This document shows, one piece after another, positions 1-8,336 of a stretch of DNA of 64,000 bases (positions are counted from its first letter, which is position 1; every line of letters starts with the position of its first letter). The notes beneath the pieces were generated by a model. That model saw only the letters and a program-made list of their open reading frames with translations. It was not told where the DNA came from and did not search any database. Made by a program: the position numbers and the translations under genes. The stretch comes from Collinsella sp. (GTDB taxonomy: Bacteria > Actinomycetota > Coriobacteriia > Coriobacteriales > Coriobacteriaceae), in assembly GCA_019419545.1 (NCBI GenBank), contig DXZT01000031.1, positions 1 to 64,000 on the forward strand, given 5' to 3'.

Positions 1-60
1 ATTTTGCCTCTTGACAATGTCCTGCTCATATTAAAAGGAACGTCCCCAAGTGCCAGCACG

Positions 61-104
61 AGAAAGACAGCGCTGCGGGAAACGATCCGCAGCGCTGTCT
101 TTCT
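61..104 (-). terminator. Terminator-like hairpin after proB
   Basis: An 18-bp perfect inverted repeat (61-78 with 87-104, 8-nt loop) begins one base past the proB stop codon. The arm read last on the minus strand ends in TCTTTCT, a weak U-tract, so this is a plausible intrinsic terminator. The bases to its left (36-60) carry a GGAACGTCCCC motif also present at about 12.75 and 51.2 kb. Confidence 0.75.
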
Positions 105-1232
105 TTATGCAAATACGATTAAGTTATCCCTGTGTATCGCCGGCTTCTCGGCCAGGTCTGCCAGCAGGCGGTTGCTGGCGATCTGGTCCTGGCGGCGGCC
201 GGCGGCAAGTTCCAGCACGTCCGAATCGGCCTCGGCGATACCGCGGGCGACGACCATACCGCTCGGATCGCACACATCGAGCACATCGCCCTCGGCAAAC
301 TGGCCATCGATCTCGCGAATACCCACCGCAAGCAAGGAAGAGCCACGGCTGACCAGCGCCTTCGCGGCGCCGTCATCGACCGTCACCGAGCCATGCGCCT
401 TGTCGCCCAGTGCGATCCACAGCTTGCGGGGTGCGATGTCCAGACGCTCCGCCGGCGGATCGAACAGCGTGCCCACGCTCTCGCCGCGGGCGAGGCGCAC
501 GAGCGCATCGGGCTCCTCGCCCGAGCAAATCACGCTCTGAATGCCCGCGGTCATCAGAATGCGGCTCGCGCGGATCTTGGTAATCATGCCGCCCGTGCCC
601 ACCGATGTGGAAGAATCGCCCGCCGAGGCGATAATCTTGGCATCGATCTTATGCACGACCGGGACGAACTCGGCCGTGGGGTCCTCATGCGGATTAGCAG
701 TATAGAGACCATCGATGTCCGAGAGCGTCACGCACAGATCGGCAGAAACCAGGCAGCTCACAAGCGCCGCCAGTGTGTCGTTGTCGCCAAACTTGATCTC
801 GTCGACGGTGACGGTATCGTTCTCGTTGACGACCGGCACCACGCCCAGCTCAACCAGGCGCAGCAGGGCGTCGCGCGCGTGCAGGTAGGACGTGCGGCGG
901 GCCGTATCGTGGCGTGTGAGCAGCACGAGCGAGGTGAGCAGGTCGCGCGTATGGAACTCCTCGTCGTAGGCCGACGAGATGATGCACTGACCGGCCGAGG
1001 CGCAGGCCTGTAAGCTCGGAAGGTCGCCGACCGGCTTGTGGTCGAAGCCCAACACGGGATAGCCACAGGCGATAGCGCCCGAGCTCACCACGACCAGACG
1101 CCAGCCGAGCTTGCGCAGCGCTGCGGCCTGATCGGCAAGTCCGCCGATAAAGGCGCGGTTGACCTTGCCATCGGCACCCACCACCGTGGACGAACCGATC
1201 TTTACCACTATCGTTTTATAAGAAGTCGTCAT
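105..1232 (-). CDS. proB: Glutamate 5-kinase (ProB)
   Basis: 375 aa. It phosphorylates glutamate to glutamyl-5-phosphate, the first step of proline synthesis, in the cytoplasm. The N-terminal amino-acid-kinase domain starts with VVKIGSSTVV and carries the VVSSGAIACG and VNENDTV motifs and the GTGGMITKI segment typical of the family. The last 80 or so residues (from about 285) form a PUA domain, as in full-length bacterial ProB. The gene lies 79 bp downstream of pncB on the same strand, so the two may share a transcript. No proA is visible, but it could lie beyond the left edge. The Shine-Dalgarno sequence ahead of the ATG is weak, yet the N-terminus matches the family. Confidence 0.95.
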   Translation of the reverse strand: MTTSYKTIVVKIGSSTVVGADGKVNRAFIGGLADQAAALRKLGWRLVVVSSGAIACGYPVLGFDHKPVGDLPSLQACASAGQCIISSAYDEEFHTRDLLTSLVLLTRHDTARRTSYLHARDALLRLVELGVVPVVNENDTVTVDEIKFGDNDTLAALVSCLVSADLCVTLSDIDGLYTANPHEDPTAEFVPVVHKIDAKIIASAGDSSTSVGTGGMITKIRASRILMTAGIQSVICSGEEPDALVRLARGESVGTLFDPPAERLDIAPRKLWIALGDKAHGSVTVDDGAAKALVSRGSSLLAVGIREIDGQFAEGDVLDVCDPSGMVVARGIAEADSDVLELAAGRRQDQIASNRLLADLAEKPAIHRDNLIVFA

Positions 1233-1311
1233 ACGTCAAACCAATCAACTGTGGAGGGTTCGGCCGAGCTGGCGGCCAAGGGAGCGTGGCTCGCCCCTAC
1301 CGCCCAAGGAA

Positions 1312-2817
1312 TTAGTGAGCCCAGGGAAAGGCAGAGGCCGCGGCCATGTTCTTGCGCACGAGCTCGTCGCGCACCTGAGCCAGGCCCTGCTCCATGCCCA
1401 CCACATAGGTCTGCGGGTACAGGAAGCGCTTGAAAGCTGCGTCCAGATGATCGAGCGCCCAAGCACAGCGCTCGCGCGCGTCCTGGATGCTCTCACGTGG
1501 AGAAACCGCGCTGCCGTCGCGCACGATCGGCACCAGCAACTCACGATACTCGAGCTCGGACACATCGGTCACCAGGGCGGCATCATTCACGGCCACGAGG
1601 GTATTGCCGCGCGCGGCGCCCTCCCCTGCCAGATGGTCCTCGTCATAGATCATGTCGCAGACCGGGCCGCCAAAGCCGTCGTAATAACGGCGCACGCGTT
1701 GCACACCCGGGATCGTGCGCTTGTAGGGCTGCTCGGAGAGCTTGACCACCGGCGTCCATGGATCTGCCTCACCCGCACGGCGGGCGGAAAGCTTGTACAC
1801 GCCGCCCAGCGCCGGCTGATCGTAGCAGGTCGCGAGCTTGGTGCCCACGCCAAAGCTGTCGATGGGCGCGCCCTGGTCGAGCAGCGACTGAATCGTGTAC
1901 TCATCCAGATCGTTAGAAACCGAGATCCCCACATAGGGCAGGCCCTCGGCATCAAAACGGCCGCGCACATACTTGGAGAGCTTGGCGAGGTCGCCGGAGT
2001 CGATGCGAATAGCCGACAGGCGCTCGCCCGCCGCCTCCATCTCCTTGGCAACCGTAATGGCATGCTCACAGCCCTCGCGCACGTCATAGGTGTCGATGAG
2101 CAGCGTACAGTTCTTGGGGCTCGACTTGGCAAAGGCGCGGAAGGCCTCGAGCTCGGAATCGAAGCTCATCACCCAGCTGTGCGCATGCGTGCCAAAGACG
2201 GGAATACCGTAGCGGCGGCCGGCGAGCACATTGGATGTAGAGGAGCAGCCGGCAACGTAGCTCGCGCGCGCGACGGCCAGCCCGCCATCGGGACCCTGGG
2301 CGCGGCGCAGGCCAAACTCGGCAACGGGACGGCCGTCCGCCGCCAGCACCACGCGCGCCGTCTTGGTAGCGACAAGCGTCTGGAAGCCGACAATGTTGAG
2401 CAACGCCGTTTCGAGCAGCTGGCACTCCAGCGCGGGGCCGGTGACGCGCACCATGGGCTCGCGCGGAAAGACGAGCTCGCCCTCGGGCACGGCGTCAATG
2501 TTCACATGTGCGCGGAAGTTGCGCAGGTAGTCGAGGAATGCGGGCTTAAACATCGAGCCGCCGGCCGGAGCCTGGAGCGAAGCTAGATAGTCGATGTCCT
2601 CGGGCGTAAAGCGCAGGTTCTCGACAAGCTCGGGCAGCTCGGCGGTGCCGCACATGACGGCATACGCGCTGCCGAAGGGATGGTCGCGGTAAAACGCCGT
2701 AAAGCAACCCTGCTCATTGGCCTTGCCGCTCTCCCACAGGCCCTGGGCCATAGTGAGTTCGTACAGATCAGTGAGCATTGCAATGTCGGTGGGATGCGAG
2801 ATGTCGGTCAAAGCCAT
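1312..2817 (-). CDS. pncB: Nicotinate phosphoribosyltransferase
   Basis: 501 aa. It makes nicotinate mononucleotide from nicotinate and PRPP, the entry to the Preiss-Handler route of NAD salvage. The N-terminus (LTDLYELTMAQGLW) is the family signature. Further hallmarks are FRAHVNIDAVPEGELVFPRE, the FGLRRAQGPDGG phosphate-binding region, the SFGVGTKL segment and the IRIDSGDLA motif. The length fits the long bacterial type. The ATG is preceded by GAAAGG at good spacing. It stands upstream of proB in a minus-strand pair. NAD salvage and proline synthesis are not linked, so cotranscription may be incidental. Confidence 0.95.
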   Translation of the reverse strand: MALTDISHPTDIAMLTDLYELTMAQGLWESGKANEQGCFTAFYRDHPFGSAYAVMCGTAELPELVENLRFTPEDIDYLASLQAPAGGSMFKPAFLDYLRNFRAHVNIDAVPEGELVFPREPMVRVTGPALECQLLETALLNIVGFQTLVATKTARVVLAADGRPVAEFGLRRAQGPDGGLAVARASYVAGCSSTSNVLAGRRYGIPVFGTHAHSWVMSFDSELEAFRAFAKSSPKNCTLLIDTYDVREGCEHAITVAKEMEAAGERLSAIRIDSGDLAKLSKYVRGRFDAEGLPYVGISVSNDLDEYTIQSLLDQGAPIDSFGVGTKLATCYDQPALGGVYKLSARRAGEADPWTPVVKLSEQPYKRTIPGVQRVRRYYDGFGGPVCDMIYDEDHLAGEGAARGNTLVAVNDAALVTDVSELEYRELLVPIVRDGSAVSPRESIQDARERCAWALDHLDAAFKRFLYPQTYVVGMEQGLAQVRDELVRKNMAAASAFPWAH

Positions 2818-2898
2818 GGGGCGACCTTTCGGATGCGTTGTGCAGAGGTTGAGGGTTGGCGAGGCGGGCGTGCGGGCATGGAGCCCAGCGCGAACAGG

Positions 2899-3339
2899 CT
2901 AAAGCAGGCCCATGCTGGTCAGGATCGTGTAGCCCATAAAGATGACAAACGCGATGAGGGCAAGGACAATGATGATTTTTTGAGCCGGCGCCATACCGGG
3001 GATCTCGTTCTCACCCGCAGGCTCCTTGGAGGTAACCATGCGCTGGGCAAAGCTCATCTCGTCACGGCTCGGCTTGGGATCGACGGACTTGGGACGAGCG
3101 GCCTTTTTAGGCTGAGGTTTAGGTGCGGTGGGCGCGGGCTTCGCGGCGGCGGGCTTGGGCGCGGGGGCGACGTTCGCAGCGGCCTCCTCGGCCTTCTCGC
3201 ACTCGGCACGCAGGGCGGCCAGCTCCTCACGCTCGCGGCGTGCCTCTTCCTGGGCCTCGCGACGAGCTTTCTCGGCGCGGAGCTCTTCCAACTCGGCGCG
3301 TTCCTCGGCAGACAGTGGTTGGGACTCAAGCTTGGCCAT
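2899..3339 (-). CDS. Small coiled-coil protein with C-terminal membrane anchor
   Basis: 146 aa, no recognised family. Residues about 8-55 are a highly charged Glu/Ala/Arg helix likely to form a coiled coil. They are followed by a Pro/Ala/Lys-rich linker (about 56-90) and a single hydrophobic segment near 121-141 (IIIVLALIAFVIFMGYTIL), which suggests a tail-anchored protein with a cytoplasmic coiled coil. I chose the ATG at 3339, preceded by AAAGGG. An in-frame upstream start would lie inside the terminator hairpin that follows tRNA-Ala. The gene starts about 20 bp after that terminator, leaving little room for its own promoter, so expression may depend on read-through from the tRNA. Confidence 0.7.
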   Translation of the reverse strand: MAKLESQPLSAEERAELEELRAEKARREAQEEARREREELAALRAECEKAEEAAANVAPAPKPAAAKPAPTAPKPQPKKAARPKSVDPKPSRDEMSFAQRMVTSKEPAGENEIPGMAPAQKIIIVLALIAFVIFMGYTILTSMGLL

Positions 3340-3357
3340 GGTACAGCCCTTTCTTTT

Positions 3358-3390
3358 AAAAAAAGCCGCCGACACAATGTCAGCGGCTTA
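3358..3390 (-). terminator. Intrinsic terminator of tRNA-Ala
   Basis: On the minus strand a 10-bp stem (3378-3387 with 3365-3374, one G-T pair, 3-nt loop) is followed by seven T residues. It lies 14 bp downstream of the tRNA 3' end and just upstream of the small coiled-coil gene. Confidence 0.85.
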
Positions 3391-3403
3391 TCAAATCCAA
3401 GGG

Positions 3404-3476
3404 TGGAGACGAAGGGAGTCGAACCCTCGGCCTCTGCCATGCGACGGCAGCGCTCTCCCAACTGAGCTACGTCCCC
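3404..3476 (-). tRNA. tRNA-Ala (anticodon CGC)
   Basis: A 73-nt cloverleaf reads on the minus strand. The acceptor stem GGGGACG/CGTCTCC includes the G3-U70 wobble that identifies alanine tRNAs. The D-arm is GCTC-AGTTGGGA-GAGC. The anticodon stem CTGCC/GGCAG encloses the loop GTCGCAT, giving anticodon CGC for GCG codons. The T-arm contains GGTTCGA. The discriminator base is A, and CCA is not encoded. Confidence 0.97.
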
Positions 3477-3529
3477 AGGACAAGTTGATATTTTACCTAC
3501 GGCTCGCCAACTGTCAACGCCCAATACCC

Positions 3530-3633
3530 AGTCTTTTTGGGACGGGGCTGTTTTAGCTACCCCGACAGACAACGCGAACGGTTTGGTCGAACAGCGGCAG
3601 GGGTAGCTAAAACAGCCCCGTCCCAAAAAGACT
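3530..3633. repeat. Long perfect palindromic repeat (family F2)
   Basis: Two perfectly complementary 34-bp arms (3530-3563 and 3600-3633) flank a 36-bp centre, between tRNA-Ala and the radical-SAM gene. The arm contains GGGACGGGGCTGTTTTAGCT. One arm recurs almost exactly at 53416-53445, and related segments lie near 3641-3661 and 14714-14756. All of them adjoin 3' ends of minus-strand genes. It may be a dispersed REP/MITE-like element, and it could also terminate transcription. Confidence 0.85.
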
Positions 3634-3655
3634 ACTCAAAGAGCCTCGTCCCAGA

Positions 3656-4600
3656 TTAGCTGGTTTGAGCACTAGTAAGAACACCGGTGGTATCGAACGC
3701 CGGGGTAAAGCTCTCGTCTACCGCGCCGCCTTCTTGCCAAAACATCGTCGTAAAGCCCAGGTCGTCGGCATGGTCGAGCACCTGCTCATACTCCTCGCGC
3801 GTCACGGCGCGCGCCAGGTCGCCGCCTTGTTCGCGCATGAGTGCATTGGGCGTGTACTGGTTCATGACCGAGATTGGCACGTCGCCCACCGTCTGCCACA
3901 CCAGGTCTAACACGCGGCACGAATCGTCGGCATGCCCCGGCAGCACCAGGTGACGCACGATCATGCCGCGCCTCATGAGCCCGTCCTCGTCTACCAGTTC
4001 TCCCCCGCGGCGCTCAATCTCGCGCGCCATCTGGGCCAGACCCGACACGGTCACGCGCGGGTAGTCCTTAATATGAGAAAGCGACTGCGCAAGCCCGGCA
4101 TCGGCATATTTAAAGTCCGTAAGCCACACGTCGACCAGGTCGCCCAGCGCCGCCACGGCACTCGCGCGCTCGTAACCACTCGTGTTGTAGACAATTGGGA
4201 TGACCAACCCGCGCGTCCGTGCCGCGGCAATCGTGGCAGGCAACAGGTGCGCATAGTGCGTCGCCGTCACCAGGTTGATGTTATTGGCGCCCTGGTCCTG
4301 CAGCTCCAGCATAATCTCGACCAAACGCTCGGGCGAAATCTCAAGACCGAAATTGCCCGTCGAGATCTCGTGGTTTTGGCAGTAGATACATTTGAGCGAA
4401 CAGCCGCTAAAGAAAATCGTACCCGAGCCGGCCTCGCCCGAGATAGGCGGCTCCTCCCACATATGAAGCGCTGCGCGGGCCACCTTAAGCGTGTTGTCGG
4501 CGCCGCACACGCCACGCGTGCCCTCGTCGCGCGCCGCACCGCAACGGCGCGGACACAAATGGCAGGCGGGCGAAAAAAGTTCGGTCAACGACGTCGGCAT
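3656..4600 (-). CDS. Radical SAM protein, PFL-activating-enzyme-like
   Basis: 314 aa. The cluster-binding motif CSLKCIYCQ (CxxxCxxC, about residue 68-76) marks a radical-SAM enzyme. The CHLCPRRC cysteines near the N-terminus and the overall length fit the large family named 'putative pyruvate formate-lyase activating enzyme' (PflA-like). Members bind a 4Fe-4S cluster and SAM in the cytoplasm, but for most the substrate is unknown. No formate-lyase-type gene is adjacent. The ATG at 4600 has GGAG nine bases upstream. An in-frame TTG five codons earlier overlaps that site and is less likely. The palindromic F2 repeat lies just past the stop. Confidence 0.85.
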   Translation of the reverse strand: MPTSLTELFSPACHLCPRRCGAARDEGTRGVCGADNTLKVARAALHMWEEPPISGEAGSGTIFFSGCSLKCIYCQNHEISTGNFGLEISPERLVEIMLELQDQGANNINLVTATHYAHLLPATIAAARTRGLVIPIVYNTSGYERASAVAALGDLVDVWLTDFKYADAGLAQSLSHIKDYPRVTVSGLAQMAREIERRGGELVDEDGLMRRGMIVRHLVLPGHADDSCRVLDLVWQTVGDVPISVMNQYTPNALMREQGGDLARAVTREEYEQVLDHADDLGFTTMFWQEGGAVDESFTPAFDTTGVLTSAQTS

Positions 4601-4701
4601 AAAAACATGCTCCAAAACAATGATTCAGCAGCTCAAACGTAAAGGGACCAACCGCACAGACGGCTCGAGCCCAAGGCGCCGTAATCGTCCGACACGATTT
4701 T

Positions 4702-4707
4702 TATAAT
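4702..4707 (+). promoter_or_regulatory. Consensus -10 box (TATAAT)
   Basis: A perfect TATAAT lies about 7 bp upstream of the inferred start of the structured RNA at 4713. No good -35 hexamer is visible at 16-18 bp. It could serve the RNA or the downstream wecA-like gene. Confidence 0.5.
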
Positions 4708-4712
4708 GTCAA

Positions 4713-4895
4713 GACTGGAATCGACAAAGTGCCGCTTTATGATGTAGGTATTCCGCCCCCCGCGGAGCAACTGGGTGAACCGTCGCGTTTATTTAGGGAG
4801 CCCACACAGTCGTACCTAGTACAGGTATCCTTCGTTGTTAAGGACGCTGGAACAGTCGATGAGGGCACCCACCTGTTTTAGGTGGGTTCATTTTC
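4713..4895 (+). ncRNA. Candidate structured small RNA, possibly 6S-like
   Basis: A non-coding stretch of about 180 bp follows a consensus -10 box. It ends in the hairpin CCCACCT-GTTTT-AGGTGGG followed by TTCATTTTCG. The preceding GAGGGCACCCACC reminds me of the 3' end of 6S RNAs in Gram-positive bacteria, and the length fits that class. I cannot derive a convincing full rod-shaped fold by eye, so the class is tentative. It could instead be a long 5' leader of the wecA-like gene. An Rfam covariance search (RF00013) would decide. Confidence 0.4.
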
Positions 4896-5122
4896 GTAAC
4901 GTGGGGGGTGGTTTTCATTTGCCGAAAATCACCATTACAGTCCATATGGATTCCCGCCGGCATCCCGACAAGCCATCGACAACATCCCAATATCTGGTAA
5001 GCGCGTGATAATCGCACGGTGCAAACCTCCGCACCCCCTCGGTCGAGTATCATGGGTCAGCTATGCCTTTTTGCGTAGCAACCTTTGACCTTTTCCTTCG
5101 ACGCTTGGCGGTTTTTAGATTC

Positions 5123-6322
5123 ATGGCTTCATCCCCGAGCTACATACCGTATCTATGCGTGGCAGCGGCGGCCTTTATCACGACCTTCCTCGCGGTGCCC
5201 CTGGTCAAGCGCTTGGCAATTAAGCTCGACGCCGTCGACTATCCTTCTAAGCGCCGCATCAACACCAAGCCCATCCCGCGTTTGGGCGGAACGGCGGTGT
5301 TTTTGGGCCTGGTCGTTGCCTGCATCGTGCAAATCCTAGGCACCTGGCACCTAGGCTGGCCGCCCGTCCTGGTACCGCACCCGCGCCTTCACATTAGCTA
5401 TCCCATGCTGGCGCTCTCCTTTACCGTCATCTTTGCGACCGGCGCTATCGACGACGTCTATCAGCTCAAGCCCAAACAAAAACTGGCCGGTCAGGTACTC
5501 GCCGCGCTCATCGCCTGTATCGGCGGCTTGCGGATCGGCGTCATCGTCAACCCGTTTGCCCCCGGCGAAATCATGCTCGGATGGCTCGCCTACCCCATCA
5601 CCGTGATCTATCTGGTGGCATTCACCAACATCATTAACCTCATCGACGGCCTCGACGGCTTGGCCACGGGCATCTGCGGCATCGCGTCGTTCACCATGTT
5701 TTCGATGGCCGTTCTCTCGGGCCGCATCGACGCCGCCGCGCTCTCTATTGCGCTCTTTGGCGCTTGCCTGGCCTTTTTGCGCTACAACTTCAACCCCGCA
5801 AGCATCTTCTTGGGCGACTCGGGATCGCTGCTTCTGGGCTTTGCGCTGGGCTCCATCTCGCTGCTCAACGTGAGCCGCACCGCCGCGCTCACCTCGCTTA
5901 TCATCCCGCTCATCGTTGCCGGCGTGCCCATCATCGACACGTTTAGCGCCATCGTGCGCCGCAAGCGCGCCCACATTAGCATCGGGCAGGCCGACAAGGG
6001 CCACATCCACCACCGCCTGATCCAAGAAGGCTACAACCAAAAACAGGCCGTGCTGCTCATCTATGCCTGGTGCATCATGCTTTCGGCCGGCGCCGCCGCG
6101 ATTAACCAGGTCGAAGTGCCCATGCGTGTGCTCATCTTTACCGTGCTCGCCATTGGCTCGGCGGCCTTCGCCAAGCACCTGCACCTGTTTGAACCCGTGC
6201 TACGCCACCATTACAACAAGCGCACGCACGAGGACGAGCTCGTCACCCCCGACGACCCCGCCTTTAAGCAGGAGGAGCAGGCAGCCGAGGAGCGCAAAGA
6301 AGAGCGCCACCACAAGCTCTAG
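5123..6322 (+). CDS. wecA: Undecaprenyl-phosphate GlcNAc-1-phosphate transferase (WecA/TagO type)
   Basis: 399 aa integral membrane protein with about ten hydrophobic segments. It is expected to transfer a sugar-1-phosphate (usually GlcNAc) from a UDP-sugar to undecaprenyl phosphate, which starts cell-surface glycan or teichoic acid assembly. Family hallmarks are DYPSKRRINTKPIPRLGG near residue 38, the catalytic DDVY aspartates near 110, the NIINLIDGLDGLATG motif near 170, and HIHHRL near 295. The C-terminus is a charged cytoplasmic tail. The start is uncertain because neither ATG (5063 or 5123) has a strong Shine-Dalgarno sequence. The ATG at 5123 gives a typical N-terminus. Confidence 0.88.
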   Translation: MASSPSYIPYLCVAAAAFITTFLAVPLVKRLAIKLDAVDYPSKRRINTKPIPRLGGTAVFLGLVVACIVQILGTWHLGWPPVLVPHPRLHISYPMLALSFTVIFATGAIDDVYQLKPKQKLAGQVLAALIACIGGLRIGVIVNPFAPGEIMLGWLAYPITVIYLVAFTNIINLIDGLDGLATGICGIASFTMFSMAVLSGRIDAAALSIALFGACLAFLRYNFNPASIFLGDSGSLLLGFALGSISLLNVSRTAALTSLIIPLIVAGVPIIDTFSAIVRRKRAHISIGQADKGHIHHRLIQEGYNQKQAVLLIYAWCIMLSAGAAAINQVEVPMRVLIFTVLAIGSAAFAKHLHLFEPVLRHHYNKRTHEDELVTPDDPAFKQEEQAAEERKEERHHKL

Positions 6323-6492
6323 GGCGAGCTGCCGAGGATGTGCCAAGGCACCGTTAGCCAAGCGCGGCCGCGCCGCACCCATCGCACATGCCGCACCACG
6401 CGCGTCCCTCTCCCGCCCCTCGCCTACTTACGCACCGCCCCTCCAATAAACGCGTTATCATCTTGACCCATGAACATACGTTAGGAGCAATC

Positions 6493-7542
6493 ATGCCAAA
6501 CGAGAACAGCTACGAAGTCGCGCTGCAAAAGAGCAACGCCATTCGCGAGGGCCTGACCAAAATGCCCGAGAAGTTCACCATGCTCACCGGCGACCGCCCC
6601 ACCGGCCGTCTGCACCTGGGCCACTACTTCGGTACCCTCAAGGGCCGTGTTGAGCTGCAGAACATGGGCGCCAAGACCAACGTGCTCATCGCCGACTACC
6701 AGGTCATCACTGACCGCGACACGACCGAGCACATCCAGGACAACGTGTACAACATGGTCATGGACTACCTTGCCTGCGGCATCGACCCCGACAAGACCAT
6801 GATCTACGCGCACTCCGCCGTGCCCGCCGCCAACCAGCTCATGCTGCCGTTCCTGTCGCTGGTGTCCGAGGCCGAGCTGGCGCGCAACCCCACCGTCAAG
6901 GCCGAGATGGAGGCCTCGGGCCATGAGCTTACCGGCCTTCTGCTCACCTACCCGGTGCATCAGGCCTGCGACATCCTGTTCTGCAAGGGCAACGTGGTGC
7001 CCGTCGGTCGTGACCAGCTGCCGCACATCGAGCTCACCCGCACCATCGCCCGCCGCTTTAACAACCGCTACGGCAAGGTGTTCCCCGAGGTCGAGGCGCT
7101 GCTGTCCGAGACCCCGCTACTGCCCGGCCTTGACGGTCGCAAGATGAGCAAGAGCTACGGCAACGCCATCAACATCTCGATGACCGCTGAGGAGACGGCC
7201 AAGCGCATCAAGAAGAGCCAGACCGACTCTGAGCGCATGATCACGTTCGATCCCGAGAACCGCCCCGGCGTGTCCGGTTTGCTTTCGACGGCCGCCATCT
7301 GCACCGGTCGCTCCGAGGTCGAAATTGCCGAGGAGATTGGCATGGGCGGCTCCGGCCAGCTCAAGAAGTACGTGACCGAGGCCGTCAACGAGTACTTCGC
7401 ACCTATCCGCGAGCGTCGCCAGCGCTACGAGAACGATCTGGATTACGTGAAGGACGTGCTGCACGAGGGCAACCGTCGCGCCAACGAGATCGCCGAGCAG
7501 ACCCTGGCCGAGGTTCAGGACGCCATGGGTATGGTGTACTAG
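6493..7542 (+). CDS. trpS: Tryptophanyl-tRNA synthetase
   Basis: 349 aa class I aminoacyl-tRNA synthetase that charges tRNA-Trp. The HIGH-type signature is HLGH (within LTGDRPTGRLHLGHYFGTL) and the second ATP-binding loop is a perfect KMSKS near residue 220. Length and domain order are standard for bacterial TrpRS. TTAGGAG lies 6 bp before the chosen ATG. The frame stays open upstream, but those codons show no protein-like character. No T-box leader is visible ahead of the gene, so tRNA-sensing control is not supported. A terminator follows the stop. Confidence 0.96.
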   Translation: MPNENSYEVALQKSNAIREGLTKMPEKFTMLTGDRPTGRLHLGHYFGTLKGRVELQNMGAKTNVLIADYQVITDRDTTEHIQDNVYNMVMDYLACGIDPDKTMIYAHSAVPAANQLMLPFLSLVSEAELARNPTVKAEMEASGHELTGLLLTYPVHQACDILFCKGNVVPVGRDQLPHIELTRTIARRFNNRYGKVFPEVEALLSETPLLPGLDGRKMSKSYGNAINISMTAEETAKRIKKSQTDSERMITFDPENRPGVSGLLSTAAICTGRSEVEIAEEIGMGGSGQLKKYVTEAVNEYFAPIRERRQRYENDLDYVKDVLHEGNRRANEIAEQTLAEVQDAMGMVY

Positions 7543-7577
7543 ACCGATTTGCTGGCTTGAGCTTTCGATTGCTTTAG

Positions 7578-7606
7578 GGCGGGCGCTACGACGTCCGCCT
7601 TTTTTG
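7578..7606 (+). terminator. Intrinsic terminator of trpS
   Basis: GGCGGGCG (7578-7585) pairs with CGTCCGCC (7592-7599) across a 6-nt loop, followed by TTTTTT. It lies 36 bp after the trpS stop. Confidence 0.85.
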
Positions 7607-7650
7607 GTGCCCGACCGGCTCGGTTCCGCCTATTTCACTCCCCCGACAAA

Positions 7651-7696
7651 CGGGAACAGGCCCGCTGACAGAAAGTTGCCAGCGGGCCCGTTCCCG
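7651..7696. repeat. GC-rich inverted repeat between trpS and the alkyltransferase gene
   Basis: 17-bp arms (7651-7667 and 7680-7696, one mismatch) with a 12-nt loop. There is no T-tract on either side. The rest of 7607-7878 has no convincing gene. A 19-codon frame at 7729-7788 follows GAGGGGAGGA, but the spacing is too short for normal initiation. Confidence 0.6.
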
Positions 7697-7878
7697 AAGT
7701 ACACCGTTGAATCGCACAGAGGGGAGGAATGCGAATCAAACTCAACAGGGCAGGCTTTTTCATCGCCTATTGCCTGCTCCGTTGCTGAAACCAATATAGT
7801 TCACCGTGGTTTACTTTCTGATGGCAAAGTACGCCACCACACCTTCTCCATAAGTTAGCTCTGGTAAACCTACAGCGT

Positions 7879-7919
7879 AAAACCACCACAAAGGGGACAG
7901 GCGCCTTTGTGGTGGTTTT
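7879..7919. repeat. Palindromic repeat F1, copy 1
   Basis: 16-bp perfect arms containing CCACCACAAAGG flank the spacer GGACAGGCG, 16 bp downstream of the alkyltransferase-like gene. It is one of six copies in this window and could form a hairpin in either transcript. Confidence 0.9.
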
Positions 7920-7935
7920 CGCCACGGCAGAACCG

Positions 7936-8256
7936 CTAGAGCCCGGCAGGCCAGCGACAGGCGGCCAAGTCGACGTGCATGTCGTCCTTAAACGCCACAC
8001 CTTCCCCTAGCAAAAGCTCACGTTGAGCATCGGGACCGCCAAAAGCGAAGCCCTCGCATATGTGCCCGTCGGCAAACACCACGCGGTGACAGGGAATCTC
8101 GCCGGGGCGCGGATTACTATGCAGGGCATACCCCACGTACCGCGCACTTCGTGGACGACCGGCAAGCAGCGCCACCTGGCCATACGTGGCGACCATCCCC
8201 TCGGGGATCTGCTCGACCACCTCGTACACCCGTTCAAAAAAGCCCTCAGACGCCAT
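7936..8256 (-). CDS. MGMT/Ogt-like alkyltransferase, catalytic domain only
   Basis: 106 aa matching only the C-terminal DNA-binding domain of O6-alkylguanine-DNA alkyltransferase. GMVATYGQVALLAG is the helix-turn-helix start, SARYVGYAL carries the arginine-finger region, and IPCHRVV holds the alkyl-acceptor cysteine. The N-terminal ribonuclease-H-like domain of Ada/Ogt is missing. Alkyltransferase-like (ATL) proteins have this small size but usually carry Trp in place of Cys. The Cys here means suicidal repair activity remains possible. I chose the ATG at 8256 because GGAAGGGAG sits 7 bp upstream. F1 repeats flank both ends of the gene. Confidence 0.85.
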   Translation of the reverse strand: MASEGFFERVYEVVEQIPEGMVATYGQVALLAGRPRSARYVGYALHSNPRPGEIPCHRVVFADGHICEGFAFGGPDAQRELLLGEGVAFKDDMHVDLAACRWPAGL

Positions 8257-8284
8257 TGCTCGCTCCCTTCCACCCGGAAAAGCA

Positions 8285-8325
8285 TAAACCACCACAAAGG
8301 TGCCTGTCCCCTTTGTGGTGGTTTA
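8285..8325. repeat. Palindromic repeat F1, copy 2
   Basis: Same palindrome in the opposite orientation (spacer TGCCTGTCC), between the alkyltransferase-like gene and the DegV gene. The arms are 8285-8300 and 8310-8325. Confidence 0.9.
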
Positions 8326-8336
8326 TGGCAGGTCGG

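Noticed and set aside
7729..7788. 19-codon frame with GAGGGGAGGA directly before ATG
   Set aside because: Spacing between the Shine-Dalgarno-like sequence and the start is about one base. The peptide is very short and not supported by anything else.
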